Below, piece by piece: positions 56,106-64,000 of a stretch of 64,000 nt of DNA. The notes under the pieces were generated by a model. It saw only the letters and a program-made list of their open reading frames with translations. It was not told the DNA's origin and made no database searches. The DNA is from Guyparkeria halophila (GTDB lineage Bacteria; Pseudomonadota; Gammaproteobacteria; Halothiobacillales; Halothiobacillaceae): contig NZ_CP140153.1 of NCBI RefSeq assembly GCF_034479635.1, positions 1,185,501 through 1,249,500 on the forward strand, written 5' to 3'. The translations under genes were made by a program, and so were the position numbers. Positions within the stretch are counted from its first letter, which is position 1. Each line of letters starts with the position of its first letter.

Positions 56106-58979
56106 TCAGGTCGGTGAACGGCGCTCCATGGCCTCCAGCTGTTCCTCGATCCACTGACGCGCCGGCACGGGGCGGGCAAAGCAGAAACCCTGGAATCGGG
56201 TGCAGTCGTTGGCCTTGAGATAGTCGAACTGTTCGCAGGTCTCCACGCCCTCGGCAACCACGTCGATGCCGAGGCGGTTGGCCATGGCGAGGATGGCCTC
56301 GACCATGGCCGTGTCACCCGGCGTGCCGGGGACGTCGTCGACGAAGCTCTTGTCGAGCTTGATCTCGCTTAAGGGCAGGCGCTTTAGGTAGGCGAACGAG
56401 GAATAGCCGGTACCGAAATCGTCGATCGAAAAGGACAGGCCCAGGGCAGCCAGCGCGCGCATTCGAGCGATGGCATCGTCGGCGTGGCTGACCAGCATGT
56501 TCTCGGTGATCTCGATCATCAGGTGTGATGGATCGATGCCGGTCTGATCGATGGTATGGCGTACGCGGTCGACGAAGTCGGGGGTGTGGAACTGGCGGGG
56601 GCTGACGTTCACCGAGATGTTGAGGCCGGTATGCCCGGGCGGTGTGGACTGCTCCAGACCATGCAGCAGGTGGCAGGCCTCGTTGAGCACCCATTCGCCG
56701 ATGGCGATGATCTGACCGGATTCCTCGGCCACCGGGATGAATTCCCCCGGGGAGACCAGTCCGCGAACCGGGTGACGCCAGCGCAGCAGTACTTCCGCAC
56801 CGATTACCCGTTCGTCACGGTCAAGCTGTGATTGCAGGTGCAGTTCGAACTCGCCGCGCTCCAGGGCGAGCTTGAGTTCCTGTTCGAGTCGATAGCGACG
56901 GGTGACCGACTCGACCATGCCGGACTCGAAGTTGACCAGGTTGTTCCGGCCCGCCCGCTTCGCCTGGTACATCGCGATATCCGCCTCGCGTACCAGTTCT
57001 TCCGCGCTGTCCACCTTGCCGGCGAACAACGTCAGGCCGACGCTCGCGGTGGCCAGGTGACGGAATTCCTCGAACTCGAATGGCTGCCCCATGGCATGGC
57101 GCAGCTTGTCGGCGAGTATCGTCGCGGCCTGGCGGGCCCCGTGGATGTCGTGCGCCATTTCGGGAATCAGCACCAGGAATTCGTCGCCACCCAGGCGGGC
57201 GACCGTGTCGGTATCGCGGACCAGGCCGGACAGCCGTCGCGCGACTTCCATCAGGACCTGGTCGCCGAGCGCGTGACCGTAGAGGTCGTTGATCTGCTTG
57301 AATTCGTCCAGGTCGACGAAGAGCAGCGTCCCGACGCCGCCATGGCGTTTGCGTTGCCGGATGGCTTGATCGACCCGATCGAGCAGCAGGGCGCGGTTGG
57401 GCAGGTCGGTCAAGCCGTCGTGATAGGCCAGCCGCTCGAGCTGGGCGGCGGTTTCCTTATCCGCCGTAACATCGATGCATTGCCCCATGAAACCGAGGAA
57501 CTCGCCCCGGCTGTTGAAGCGAGGCGTACCCTTGGCCAGCAACCAGCGGTATTCGCCACTGCGATGGCGCAATCGATATTCACGCGTAAACGAGACCCGG
57601 CGCTCGTAGGCTGAGACGATCACCTGTTGCAGGGCGGGCAGGTCGTCGGGATGGACGGCCTGCTGCCAATCGTCGTTCAATGCCTGGTTGGGAGCCAGGC
57701 CGGTGAAGGTCAGCCAGGGACGATTGACGTAGTCGCGCTTGCCGTCGAGATCGGCCGTCCAGATCAGTGCCTGGCCGTTGTCGGCCAGCGTGCGGAAGTG
57801 CTGTTCGCTCTCGGCAAGCGCTTCGCGCAGGCGATATTCCTGGCTCATGTCGTGGAAGACGAGGACCACGCCGACCAGCGAGCCGTCGTCATGCTGGATC
57901 GGTGCGGCGCTGTCGGCGATATGGTGGCGATTGCCATGGCGATCGGTGAGCACGGTGTGGTTCGCCAGCCCCACCAGGGTGCCTTCGGCGAGCACCTGGC
58001 GGATCGGGATCGCCACCGGACGGTCGTCATTGGCATGGCAAATCACGAAGACCGCCTCGATGGACTTGCCGATCGCCTCCTCGCGCGACCAGCCGGTCAG
58101 CCTTTCCGCCACCGGGTTCATCAGCGTGATCATGCCGTCAAGATCGGTGGCGATCAGGCCATCACCGATCGAGTCGAGGGTGACGGCGAGACGTTTTTCG
58201 CTTTGCAGCAGTTGATCGCGCGCCTCGCCGATCGCACGTGCCATGGCATTGAAGCCCTGGGCCACGGCAGCGATTTCGCTGCAGCCGCGCTCGGGCAGAC
58301 GGACGTCGAGGTTGCCCTGACGCAGGCGCATTGCCGCATCACGCAGGCGTCCCAGCGGGCGGGTGATCTGGCTGTTGAGCACCCAGGCGGTCAGCAGGAT
58401 GATCAGTAGCATCACGCCGGCCTCGGGGAGCCGCGCGAGGATGGCCTCGTTGCGGATGCGGGCGAGCGAGGCGGTCAGGTCCATGCGCACGCAGACCACG
58501 CCCCGGCTTTCCGAGCGTGGGCGGCCGGAAAGGCCGGGCAATTCGAAGGATTGCAACGCCCGAAGGGTCTGTTCCTCGTCGAGTCGGTTGAGGTTGGGTA
58601 AGCGCTGATCCTGTTGATCGATAAAGGCGGTGAGGTCGAGCTCGGCAAACAGCTCATCGACCGGTTTGCCTTGCCAGGTTTGGTAGGGCGATACCAGCAC
58701 CTCGCGATCGGGTCCGATGGCGATCAGCATGTCGACGCGTGGATCGGTCAGGATGCTGCTGACACGAGCCTTGAGTAGGCCGGTGCCTTCCAGCCCGCCT
58801 TGCTCGATGGTGCGTGCGATCTCGGTGGTGTAGCCGAGCAACCGCTGGCTCGAGTCGGCCATGAAGATGGCCGAGCGATTGTGGATGCCGTTGATCAGCG
58901 AGACGGCCGTGATCAGGAGGAACAGCAAGCTCAGGCCCAGCGGGACCATCAGTCGCAGGGAGAGCCGCGGCAACGTCAT
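56106..58979 (-). CDS. Membrane GGDEF-EAL protein with periplasmic sensor, HAMP and two PAS domains
   Basis: A 957-residue c-di-GMP turnover protein. Transmembrane helix (about 10-30), periplasmic domain (31-183), second helix (about 184-201), HAMP (ITRPLGRLRDAAMRLR), PAS 1 (about 260-380), PAS 2 (about 390-508), GGDEF domain with intact GGDEF (597-601) and I-site RDTD (588-591), and EAL domain with EVL in place of EAL (729-731) but with the other hallmarks NVSPRQF, ITENML, DDFGTGYSSF and VAEGVET. Both activities could be present. Its start overlaps the stop of the substrate-binding lipoprotein gene as ATGA, so the two are translationally coupled. Confidence 0.92.
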   Translation of the reverse strand: MTLPRLSLRLMVPLGLSLLFLLITAVSLINGIHNRSAIFMADSSQRLLGYTTEIARTIEQGGLEGTGLLKARVSSILTDPRVDMLIAIGPDREVLVSPYQTWQGKPVDELFAELDLTAFIDQQDQRLPNLNRLDEEQTLRALQSFELPGLSGRPRSESRGVVCVRMDLTASLARIRNEAILARLPEAGVMLLIILLTAWVLNSQITRPLGRLRDAAMRLRQGNLDVRLPERGCSEIAAVAQGFNAMARAIGEARDQLLQSEKRLAVTLDSIGDGLIATDLDGMITLMNPVAERLTGWSREEAIGKSIEAVFVICHANDDRPVAIPIRQVLAEGTLVGLANHTVLTDRHGNRHHIADSAAPIQHDDGSLVGVVLVFHDMSQEYRLREALAESEQHFRTLADNGQALIWTADLDGKRDYVNRPWLTFTGLAPNQALNDDWQQAVHPDDLPALQQVIVSAYERRVSFTREYRLRHRSGEYRWLLAKGTPRFNSRGEFLGFMGQCIDVTADKETAAQLERLAYHDGLTDLPNRALLLDRVDQAIRQRKRHGGVGTLLFVDLDEFKQINDLYGHALGDQVLMEVARRLSGLVRDTDTVARLGGDEFLVLIPEMAHDIHGARQAATILADKLRHAMGQPFEFEEFRHLATASVGLTLFAGKVDSAEELVREADIAMYQAKRAGRNNLVNFESGMVESVTRRYRLEQELKLALERGEFELHLQSQLDRDERVIGAEVLLRWRHPVRGLVSPGEFIPVAEESGQIIAIGEWVLNEACHLLHGLEQSTPPGHTGLNISVNVSPRQFHTPDFVDRVRHTIDQTGIDPSHLMIEITENMLVSHADDAIARMRALAALGLSFSIDDFGTGYSSFAYLKRLPLSEIKLDKSFVDDVPGTPGDTAMVEAILAMANRLGIDVVAEGVETCEQFDYLKANDCTRFQGFCFARPVPARQWIEEQLEAMERRSPT

Positions 58980-59935
58980 GGCCCCTCCGGCAGGAAGCCC
59001 GCCGTGGCGAGGTTCGACAGGTCGGGAACCTGCTCGATCAGCGCGTTGGATTGCATGATCTCGGCGACGGTGATGGCCGCCTCGCGCAGCGGCGTGGCGG
59101 GTGGCTTCAGCCAGGCATGATTGTCGGCGAGGCTCAACAGGGCGATCCCTTCATAGGCCAGCGCCGTGCCCTCGACGGTCAGTCCCAGCCGCGGTGCCAT
59201 CAGGCGATGGGCGCGTCCGGGGCTCGACTGGATCACGGCCAGGGACTCGAAATAGGCCGTCAGCAGGTCGGTGAGTGCCCGTGGCTGATGGTTGACGGCA
59301 TGGTCGCTGACCGCCAGCACGTCGACGATCAGGCCCGGGAACGCACTGCTGTCGTGAAGGCGGGTGGCACCGAGGGCGGCCAGCCGCGAGGCGAACGGCT
59401 CGTAACTGATCACCGCGTCGATGGCGCCTTCCTGGTAGGCGGACAGCTGGCCACTGCCAATGACGGGTACGCGGATCACGTCTTCGGGGGTGAGACCGGT
59501 CGCCTCGAGCGACTTTCTCAGCATCAGGGCGCCGGCGGCGGTCTCTTCCACGCCGATACGTCGGCCGGCCAGGTCCTCGAGTCGATCGATACCGGGACGC
59601 GCCATGACCACGTCGGCGCCCTGGGAGGTGTCGAACACAAGGGCGATGCGTACCGGGATGCCGCCGGCACGGGCGAGGATGAATTCGTCGAGAGTGAGCG
59701 TGGCGACCTCGACTTCACCGGAGGCCAGCTGCATCAGGCTGTTGGTATTGGAGGGGGACTCGATCAGGCGGATGCGGTCGGGGGGCAGCAGGTCGAGTTC
59801 GCGGGCGAGGAACAGCGGTTCGTAACCGACCCAGGTGATGCCGGAGACCCGCAGTAGTGGTTCTCGGCCTTCACAACCCAGCAGGGCGGCGAGCGGGGCG
59901 AGTGCACCGGTGACGAGAAACTGCCTGCGTTCCAT
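58976..59935 (-). CDS. Periplasmic substrate-binding lipoprotein (NMT1/SsuA-like), partner of the c-di-GMP enzyme
   Basis: A 319-residue binding protein of the ABC sulfonate/nitrate/thiamine-precursor type. The N-terminus MERRQFLVTGALAPLAALLGC has a twin-arginine motif and a lipobox ending in Cys21, so it is a likely Tat-exported lipoprotein. The mature part has VGYEPLFLARELDLLP, SNTNSLMQLASGEVEVATL and AGRRIGVEETAAGALMLRKSLEA, typical of the NMT1/SsuA fold. No permease or ATPase gene is nearby; instead the stop overlaps the GGDEF-EAL gene. It may present a ligand to that protein's periplasmic domain. Confidence 0.87.
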   Translation of the reverse strand: MERRQFLVTGALAPLAALLGCEGREPLLRVSGITWVGYEPLFLARELDLLPPDRIRLIESPSNTNSLMQLASGEVEVATLTLDEFILARAGGIPVRIALVFDTSQGADVVMARPGIDRLEDLAGRRIGVEETAAGALMLRKSLEATGLTPEDVIRVPVIGSGQLSAYQEGAIDAVISYEPFASRLAALGATRLHDSSAFPGLIVDVLAVSDHAVNHQPRALTDLLTAYFESLAVIQSSPGRAHRLMAPRLGLTVEGTALAYEGIALLSLADNHAWLKPPATPLREAAITVAEIMQSNALIEQVPDLSNLATAGFLPEGP

Positions 59936-60064
59936 GGCAGATGCCCTCCCTGTGGGGCGTCGTTGTCCTTGTCCGACCTACCGCCGTTGCCGCGATCTCA
60001 TGGAAGCCGCGGTGGCCGATTTACCCCCTTGTCCGCCGGGACTCGGCGGCGTCAACAGGCCGGC

Positions 60065-60763
60065 TCAGAAATCCTCGGGGTGGTTTCCTGCCAACTGTAG
60101 CTCATTGGCCTCTGCGGCGCGTCCCCCGCCAACGTACTTGCGAGCCCAGAATACGTTGTCGAGGCTGGCGAACGAGACCGTCTTGCCGCTTGACGGGGCG
60201 TGGATGAAACGCTCGCCGCCGACGTAGATGCCGACGTGGTCCACGCGCTTGCCGTTGAGCCGGAAGAAGACCAGGTCGCCCGGACGCAGCGCGTTGCGCT
60301 TGATGCGGGTGGTGGCGCGGTATTGCTGGAAGGAGGTGCGCGGCAGGTTGATGCTTGCCGCCTGGTAGGCGTGTTGGGTCAGGCCGCTGCAGTCAAAGCC
60401 GTTCTCGGCCGATTCGCCGCCCCAGCGGTAGGGGGTGCCCAGTTGAGCGACCGCCTGAATGACGGCCTCAATGGCACGCGGGTGCATGCCGGAAAGCGTG
60501 TCGATGGTTTCGAGCGGGTTGTAGGGCAGCTCACGGCGGCGTTGGGCCTCCGCGAGCAGCGCCGCCGCTTCGTCGGCCTGGCTGGCGTGCTCATTGCCCG
60601 GGCCGTACCCCGGCTGGCTGGCGCAACCACTGCCAAGGGCCACGGCGCTCGCCAGCAACACCCAGCCGGCTAGGTGCCGCGCGGTCGATCGACCGCGCGC
60701 CGGTGGTGCCCAAACGGCGCCAGTGCGGGCCCGGTCCGTCCACTCAGCGCCGTCGGATTTCAC
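60065..60763 (-). CDS. NlpC/P60 family lipoprotein endopeptidase
   Basis: A 232-residue putative peptidoglycan endopeptidase. A lipoprotein signal ends LLASAVALGSGC, then a helical linker, then the NlpC/P60 domain with catalytic Cys in GFDCSGLTQHAY, His in RVDHVGIYVGG and the third residue in IHAPSSGK. The start is set at GTG 60763, which overlaps the end of rlmKL by 20 bases; the open frame to 60892 lies inside rlmKL and is unlikely. Such enzymes cut D-Glu-mDAP bonds in stem peptides. Confidence 0.85.
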   Translation of the reverse strand: MKSDGAEWTDRARTGAVWAPPARGRSTARHLAGWVLLASAVALGSGCASQPGYGPGNEHASQADEAAALLAEAQRRRELPYNPLETIDTLSGMHPRAIEAVIQAVAQLGTPYRWGGESAENGFDCSGLTQHAYQAASINLPRTSFQQYRATTRIKRNALRPGDLVFFRLNGKRVDHVGIYVGGERFIHAPSSGKTVSFASLDNVFWARKYVGGGRAAEANELQLAGNHPEDF

Positions 60764-63014
60764 AGACAAACCGTCGTTCCGGGGTGCGTGCAAAATCCTT
60801 GGGCAGTGTTTTTCTCGAAATATCATCGATTTGGAATCGCTTCTCGATGGAAGAGTGCAATGTAAACCCTTTGCGGTTGTTTGAAAAGACAAGGACGCCG
60901 CCCGAGGCGAGATGGGGCATGCAGGCCTCGATCAGGTCCGGGTGATCCCGCTGGACGTCGAGGGTGTCCTCCATCGACTTGGAATTGGAGAACGACGGTG
61001 GGTCGAGAAAGATCACGTCGAAGCGTTCCGCGGCCGACGGCCGGTGGTCGAGCCAGCGCAGCACGTCCGCGCGCAGCAGCTGGTGATGGCCGTTCACGGC
61101 AATGCCGTTGAGCTCGAAGTTGCGCTCGGCCCAGTCGAGGTAGGTATTGGAAAGATCCACCGAGGTGGTGGCCTGCGCCCCGGCGACCGCGGCGCGTACT
61201 GAGGCGCTGGCGGTATAGCAGAACAGGTTGAGCAAGCGCTTGCCCCGTGACAATTCCGCCAGGCGGTCGCGCACCAGCCGGTGGTCGATGAACAGGCCGA
61301 CGTCGAGGTAGTCGGTGAAATTGATCAGCAACCGGGTATCACGCTCGCGCAGGATGCGCTCGATGTGCTCCCCGCCGAGGCGACCGTATTGCTGCCGACC
61401 GGACTGGCGGGCGCGCTGGCGCACCACGACACAGTCCGGGTCAATGCCCAGGGTGTCGACCGCGACCGCCGTGGCGGCCGCCAGGCGTGCTCGTGCCTTC
61501 TGCGGGTCGATCTGTTTCGGTGCCTGGTACTCCTGGATGTCCAGCCAGGCCTGGTCATCCTCGGTGCGGTACCAGTCCACGGCGAGCTTGAAGTCGGGCA
61601 GATCGGCATCGTAGAGGCGCAGGGCATTCTCGCCCTGCTTGATCAGCGACTTGCGCTGCTTCCAGTTCTTGGCCAGGCGATTGGCGAAGTCGGCGGCATC
61701 GTATTGCTCGCGGCGCCCCTGCTCGATCAATCGGCCGGCCAGGGCGTGCGGTCCGGCGGCGCGGCGCAGGCTCTTCTCCGAGAACTGTCCGCGCAGGAAT
61801 TCCACCTCGACGCCGCCGTGGAGCACCATCACGCGCTTTTCGAAACGCAGCGGCCAGGTTAACTCGCTTTCCGCGGCCCGCAGGATGCCCCAGTACCAAC
61901 CGGGCAGGCCTTCCACCCAGCGAGAGCACAGGGCGGTCCACTCGGCCTGGTCCAGTGATGCGTAGATGCGCTGGCCGAAGGGCACATTGCTGATTAGCAG
62001 GCCGGTTTCGGCGGCTCGAAGTTCGGTCGGAACGGGGGCGCGGAAGCTATCGGCGTGGATCAGCTCGATCGCCTCGCCGAGCCCGGCCGCCTCGATGTTC
62101 GCGTGCGCGGCGGCGAGCTGCAGTGGATCGCGATCCTGACCGAGGATGGGCAGCGTGCCCCGCGCTGGCGGGGTGTCGAGCCAGCCACGCCCAGCGTCAT
62201 CGAGGATGGCGTCACGGGCCGTCGGCACATGCCCCTGCCACCCGGGCGAGCCCAGACGCCGCCGGCGCATGGCGGCAGGCATGCCCCAGAGCGATAGGGC
62301 CGCCTCGACCAGAAAGGTTCCCGAGCCACACATCGGGTCGAACAGACCGCCGCCGAGGCTGGCGACCTGCGGCCAGCGTGCCCGCCACAGCAGGCCGGCG
62401 GCCAGGTTTTCGCGCAGGGGGGCCTCGCCGCCATCGACACGGTAGCCGCGCCGATGCAGCGAGCCGTTGGAGAGCTCTATGGCGAGACTGGCGGTACCGT
62501 TTCCGGAGACGTGACAGTGCAGGCGCAGGCCGGGGGTCTCGCTGTCGATATCGGGGCGTTGCCCGGTTGCTGCACGCAACTGGTCGACGACCGCATCTTT
62601 GACGCGGGTGGCGATGAAGCCGGTGTGTCGCAGGGCCTCGTTGCCGCCGGTAGCCGTGATCGACAGGCTGTCCGTGGCGGCGAGATGCGCCGACCAGTCG
62701 ACCGAGTCGGCCAGATCGTAGAGTTCGTCGGCCTGTGCGGCCGGACCGCGCGCGACAGGCAGGTAGACGCGCCCGGCGATCAGGCTGTCGGCGAGCACGC
62801 GGTAGACCGCCTCGACCGACAGGTCGGCGCTCGCCCCGAACGGCCGATCGCTGATCGGCTCGCCGGTCAGGTGGCGCAGTTCTTCGGCCAGGGCCGTCTC
62901 CAGGCCGGGCGGGGCGATGACTTCCACCGACCAGACTGGGCCCCGGTCCGCATCCGTGGAGGGATCGGAACCGAAGACAGCAGGGGATGAGGGAGGCGTG
63001 ACGGAATCTGTCAT
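60744..63014 (-). CDS. rlmKL: Bifunctional 23S rRNA methyltransferase RlmKL
   Basis: A 756-residue protein with an N-terminal THUMP domain and RlmL methyltransferase (FDPMCGSGTFLVEAAL, then ISNVPFGQRI with the NPPF-like NVPF motif) that would methylate G2445, and a C-terminal RlmK part (LLNLFCYTASASVRAAVAGA, VIFLDPPSFSNS) that would make m7G2069. The NVPF rather than NPPY/F in the first catalytic motif is slightly unusual. E. coli RlmKL is 702 residues. ATG 63014 is preferred to the upstream 63092, which has no family similarity. Confidence 0.93.
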   Translation of the reverse strand: MTDSVTPPSSPAVFGSDPSTDADRGPVWSVEVIAPPGLETALAEELRHLTGEPISDRPFGASADLSVEAVYRVLADSLIAGRVYLPVARGPAAQADELYDLADSVDWSAHLAATDSLSITATGGNEALRHTGFIATRVKDAVVDQLRAATGQRPDIDSETPGLRLHCHVSGNGTASLAIELSNGSLHRRGYRVDGGEAPLRENLAAGLLWRARWPQVASLGGGLFDPMCGSGTFLVEAALSLWGMPAAMRRRRLGSPGWQGHVPTARDAILDDAGRGWLDTPPARGTLPILGQDRDPLQLAAAHANIEAAGLGEAIELIHADSFRAPVPTELRAAETGLLISNVPFGQRIYASLDQAEWTALCSRWVEGLPGWYWGILRAAESELTWPLRFEKRVMVLHGGVEVEFLRGQFSEKSLRRAAGPHALAGRLIEQGRREQYDAADFANRLAKNWKQRKSLIKQGENALRLYDADLPDFKLAVDWYRTEDDQAWLDIQEYQAPKQIDPQKARARLAAATAVAVDTLGIDPDCVVVRQRARQSGRQQYGRLGGEHIERILRERDTRLLINFTDYLDVGLFIDHRLVRDRLAELSRGKRLLNLFCYTASASVRAAVAGAQATTSVDLSNTYLDWAERNFELNGIAVNGHHQLLRADVLRWLDHRPSAAERFDVIFLDPPSFSNSKSMEDTLDVQRDHPDLIEACMPHLASGGVLVFSNNRKGFTLHSSIEKRFQIDDISRKTLPKDFARTPERRFVCEIRRR

Positions 63015-63075
63015 GGCAAAACAAGCGAGTTTACCGGAATGGCCCAGGCATTCCGATCGTTTTCGTTGTCCGCCC

Positions 63076-63894
63076 TCATGGGGCGGCGGCACCGCGCACC
63101 AGGTGGAGGCGTGACTCGAGCCGGCCCTCGAAGTACGCCTCGAGCGTCACCCCCTGGTCGTCCGACTCGATCGCCAAGCCAGGTTGTGCCGGTGGCGAGC
63201 TTTCCTCGAAGGCGAGCATCCCCTCGGGCCAGCTCACCGCCAGGCGGACGTGCATGGGGTAATAGCCATCGAGAAACCGCCGCATGAACGGACCGTTGTC
63301 GACCACGTAACCGGCCTTGTCCGGATGGGGCAGGATGGCGAGCACTTGCGCGGCCACGCACAGGCTCGCGCCCCGCTCGATGTCCCTCATTTGCACACTG
63401 GGACCATCCACCTCGGCCCGACCGACGCCGTCCCGACGGGTGATGCGGATGTCGCGTGTGCGCTCGTCGTTGTAGACGATCTGCACGGCCGCGGCCGGGT
63501 CGAGATTGTGGTGGCACTGGTGCATCCGGGCCCAGCCGTCGTCAAGGCTTTCCCATTTCAACTCGAGGTGTTTTTCCATCCGGGCGGAGTTGGCGGCGGG
63601 CTCTTGTGGCAGGAAGGCAAGCTCACCCTCGTTAACCTCGCGGGCTTGTGTCTCCAACCTGGCGCGCTCCTCGGCGGCTTTCCACGCGGCCTCCCATTCG
63701 GCCTCCCGTTCGGCCTCCCGTTCGGCCTCTTCGGCGGTTGCGCTGGTGGAACCGGCGGCCATGATGGGGGTGGCAACAAGGGCGAGGCTGGCAAGGGCTA
63801 CCGCGGAAGCCAAGCCGACGAGAAATCTGGGCCGTCGCATGGCAAGCGCGGAACGGCGTTCGGATTGAGGGGTCATACAGCATCTGGGGGACAT
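63076..63894 (-). CDS. Exported protein of unknown function with Glu/Arg-rich repeat
   Basis: A 272-residue protein I do not recognise. The N-terminus carries a signal peptide (MRRPRFLVGLASAVALASLALVATP...; likely cleavage near IMAAG). The mature part begins with a strongly charged helix (EEAEREAEREAEWEAAW) encoded by a 12-base tandem repeat. It is followed by a domain with HQCHHNLDPAAAVQIVYNDE and two conserved-looking Cys (HQC and SLCVAAQVLA) that may form a disulfide. The start at ATG 63894 is preceded by GGAG; ATG 63876 and 63840 are alternatives. It precedes rlmKL on the same strand. Confidence 0.7.
   Translation of the reverse strand: MSPRCCMTPQSERRSALAMRRPRFLVGLASAVALASLALVATPIMAAGSTSATAEEAEREAEREAEWEAAWKAAEERARLETQAREVNEGELAFLPQEPAANSARMEKHLELKWESLDDGWARMHQCHHNLDPAAAVQIVYNDERTRDIRITRRDGVGRAEVDGPSVQMRDIERGASLCVAAQVLAILPHPDKAGYVVDNGPFMRRFLDGYYPMHVRLAVSWPEGMLAFEESSPPAQPGLAIESDDQGVTLEAYFEGRLESRLHLVRGAAAP
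63685..63735. repeat. Short 12-base tandem repeat inside the unknown exported protein
   Basis: About four copies of TTCGGCCTCCCG (one variant CATTCGGCCTCC) encode Glu-Arg-Glu-Ala-type repeats on the minus strand. Because the unit is 12 bases, copy-number change would keep the frame. Confidence 0.7.
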
Positions 63895-64000
63895 GGATGC
63901 ACTCCGTGGGCGTCGTTTGCCGGGTTTCGGCAAGGAAAATAGACCACCAACGAGCCTAGCCCGGATGTTTCTTCAAGCTATCCGGGCTATTGGTCGACTT

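Noticed and set aside
56106-58979. EVL instead of EAL taken as evidence of a dead phosphodiesterase
   Set aside because: The middle residue of EAL varies in active enzymes, and the other metal and catalytic motifs are present, so inactivity cannot be concluded.

Overview
The window is one contiguous, GC-rich bacterial chromosome segment. The gene set points to a gammaproteobacterium: RecJ, GuaBA-TadA, RlmKL, DeaD, GrxD, DUF3301/DUF3024, a FadL-type porin and a Wzy-dependent O-antigen locus. A possible SoxXA-binding-like protein and a possible N-acetylglutaminylglutamine-amide (osmolyte) amidotransferase would fit a halotolerant sulfur oxidizer, for example of the Halothiobacillaceae/Ectothiorhodospiraceae type. 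That placement is inference. There is no rRNA, phage or CRISPR here; one tRNA-Leu(CAA) is present.

Layout. 0-4 kb: the tail of a DUF3185 protein, then a translationally coupled trio (histidine phosphatase, COG4255-like protein, recJ). 4-6.1 kb: a small accessory patch with an MntA/HepT-type toxin-antitoxin pair, a REP-associated tyrosine transposase (RAYT) and a six-unit array of RAYT-type palindromes. 6.2-29.1 kb: glmS followed by a long all-plus-strand surface polysaccharide locus (wzz, tviB/wbpA, wbpB, wbpD, wbpE, glycosyltransferase, wzx, glucuronyl C5-epimerase-like protein, wzy, glycosyltransferase, wbpI, glycosyltransferase, pglC, pglD, pglE, pglF/wbpM, waaL). 29-40 kb: Mn-type superoxide dismutase, FadL-like porin, FAH hydrolase, beta-CASP nuclease, tRNA-Leu, two DUF genes, deaD and an MscS channel. 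40-50 kb: mostly minus-strand grxD, a receiver-GGDEF protein, an amidotransferase, a YgjP protease, terB, an MCP, uup. 50-64 kb: guaB-guaA-tadA, a 268-bp inverted-repeat element, a small exported protein, xseA, a lipoprotein/c-di-GMP enzyme pair, an NlpC/P60 hydrolase, rlmKL and an unknown exported protein.

How the polysaccharide genes fit together. GlmS supplies glucosamine-6-P for UDP-GlcNAc. TviB/WbpA, WbpB, WbpE, WbpD and WbpI form a complete route to UDP-ManNAc3NAcA. PglF, PglE and PglD form a complete route to UDP-di-N-acetylbacillosamine, which PglC would load onto undecaprenyl phosphate. Three glycosyltransferases extend it, Wzx flips it, Wzy and Wzz polymerise it and WaaL ligates it. 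The middle (about 13.9-19.1 kb) is clearly AT-richer than both sides and carries the unit-specific genes, including the unusual C5-epimerase homologue.

The most unusual feature is a dispersed repeat family with arms of the type CCACGGAC..CACGGAAAGCACGGAC. All the copies I found lie inside the polysaccharide locus (11.5-21.0 kb). One copy encloses a GxxExxY-family gene between near-perfect inverted arms, like a minimal mobile unit. Others are gene-less. One supplies the stop codon of wbpD, and two are inserted in frame inside wbpE and wbpI, where the left arm is read in the same frame (Ala-Thr-Asp-x-His-Gly). At least three other palindromic repeat families (RAYT-type, CGCCTTCAGGCG-type and GGGCTTCAGCCC-type) sit between genes, and the last codons of waaL are also read from a palindrome.
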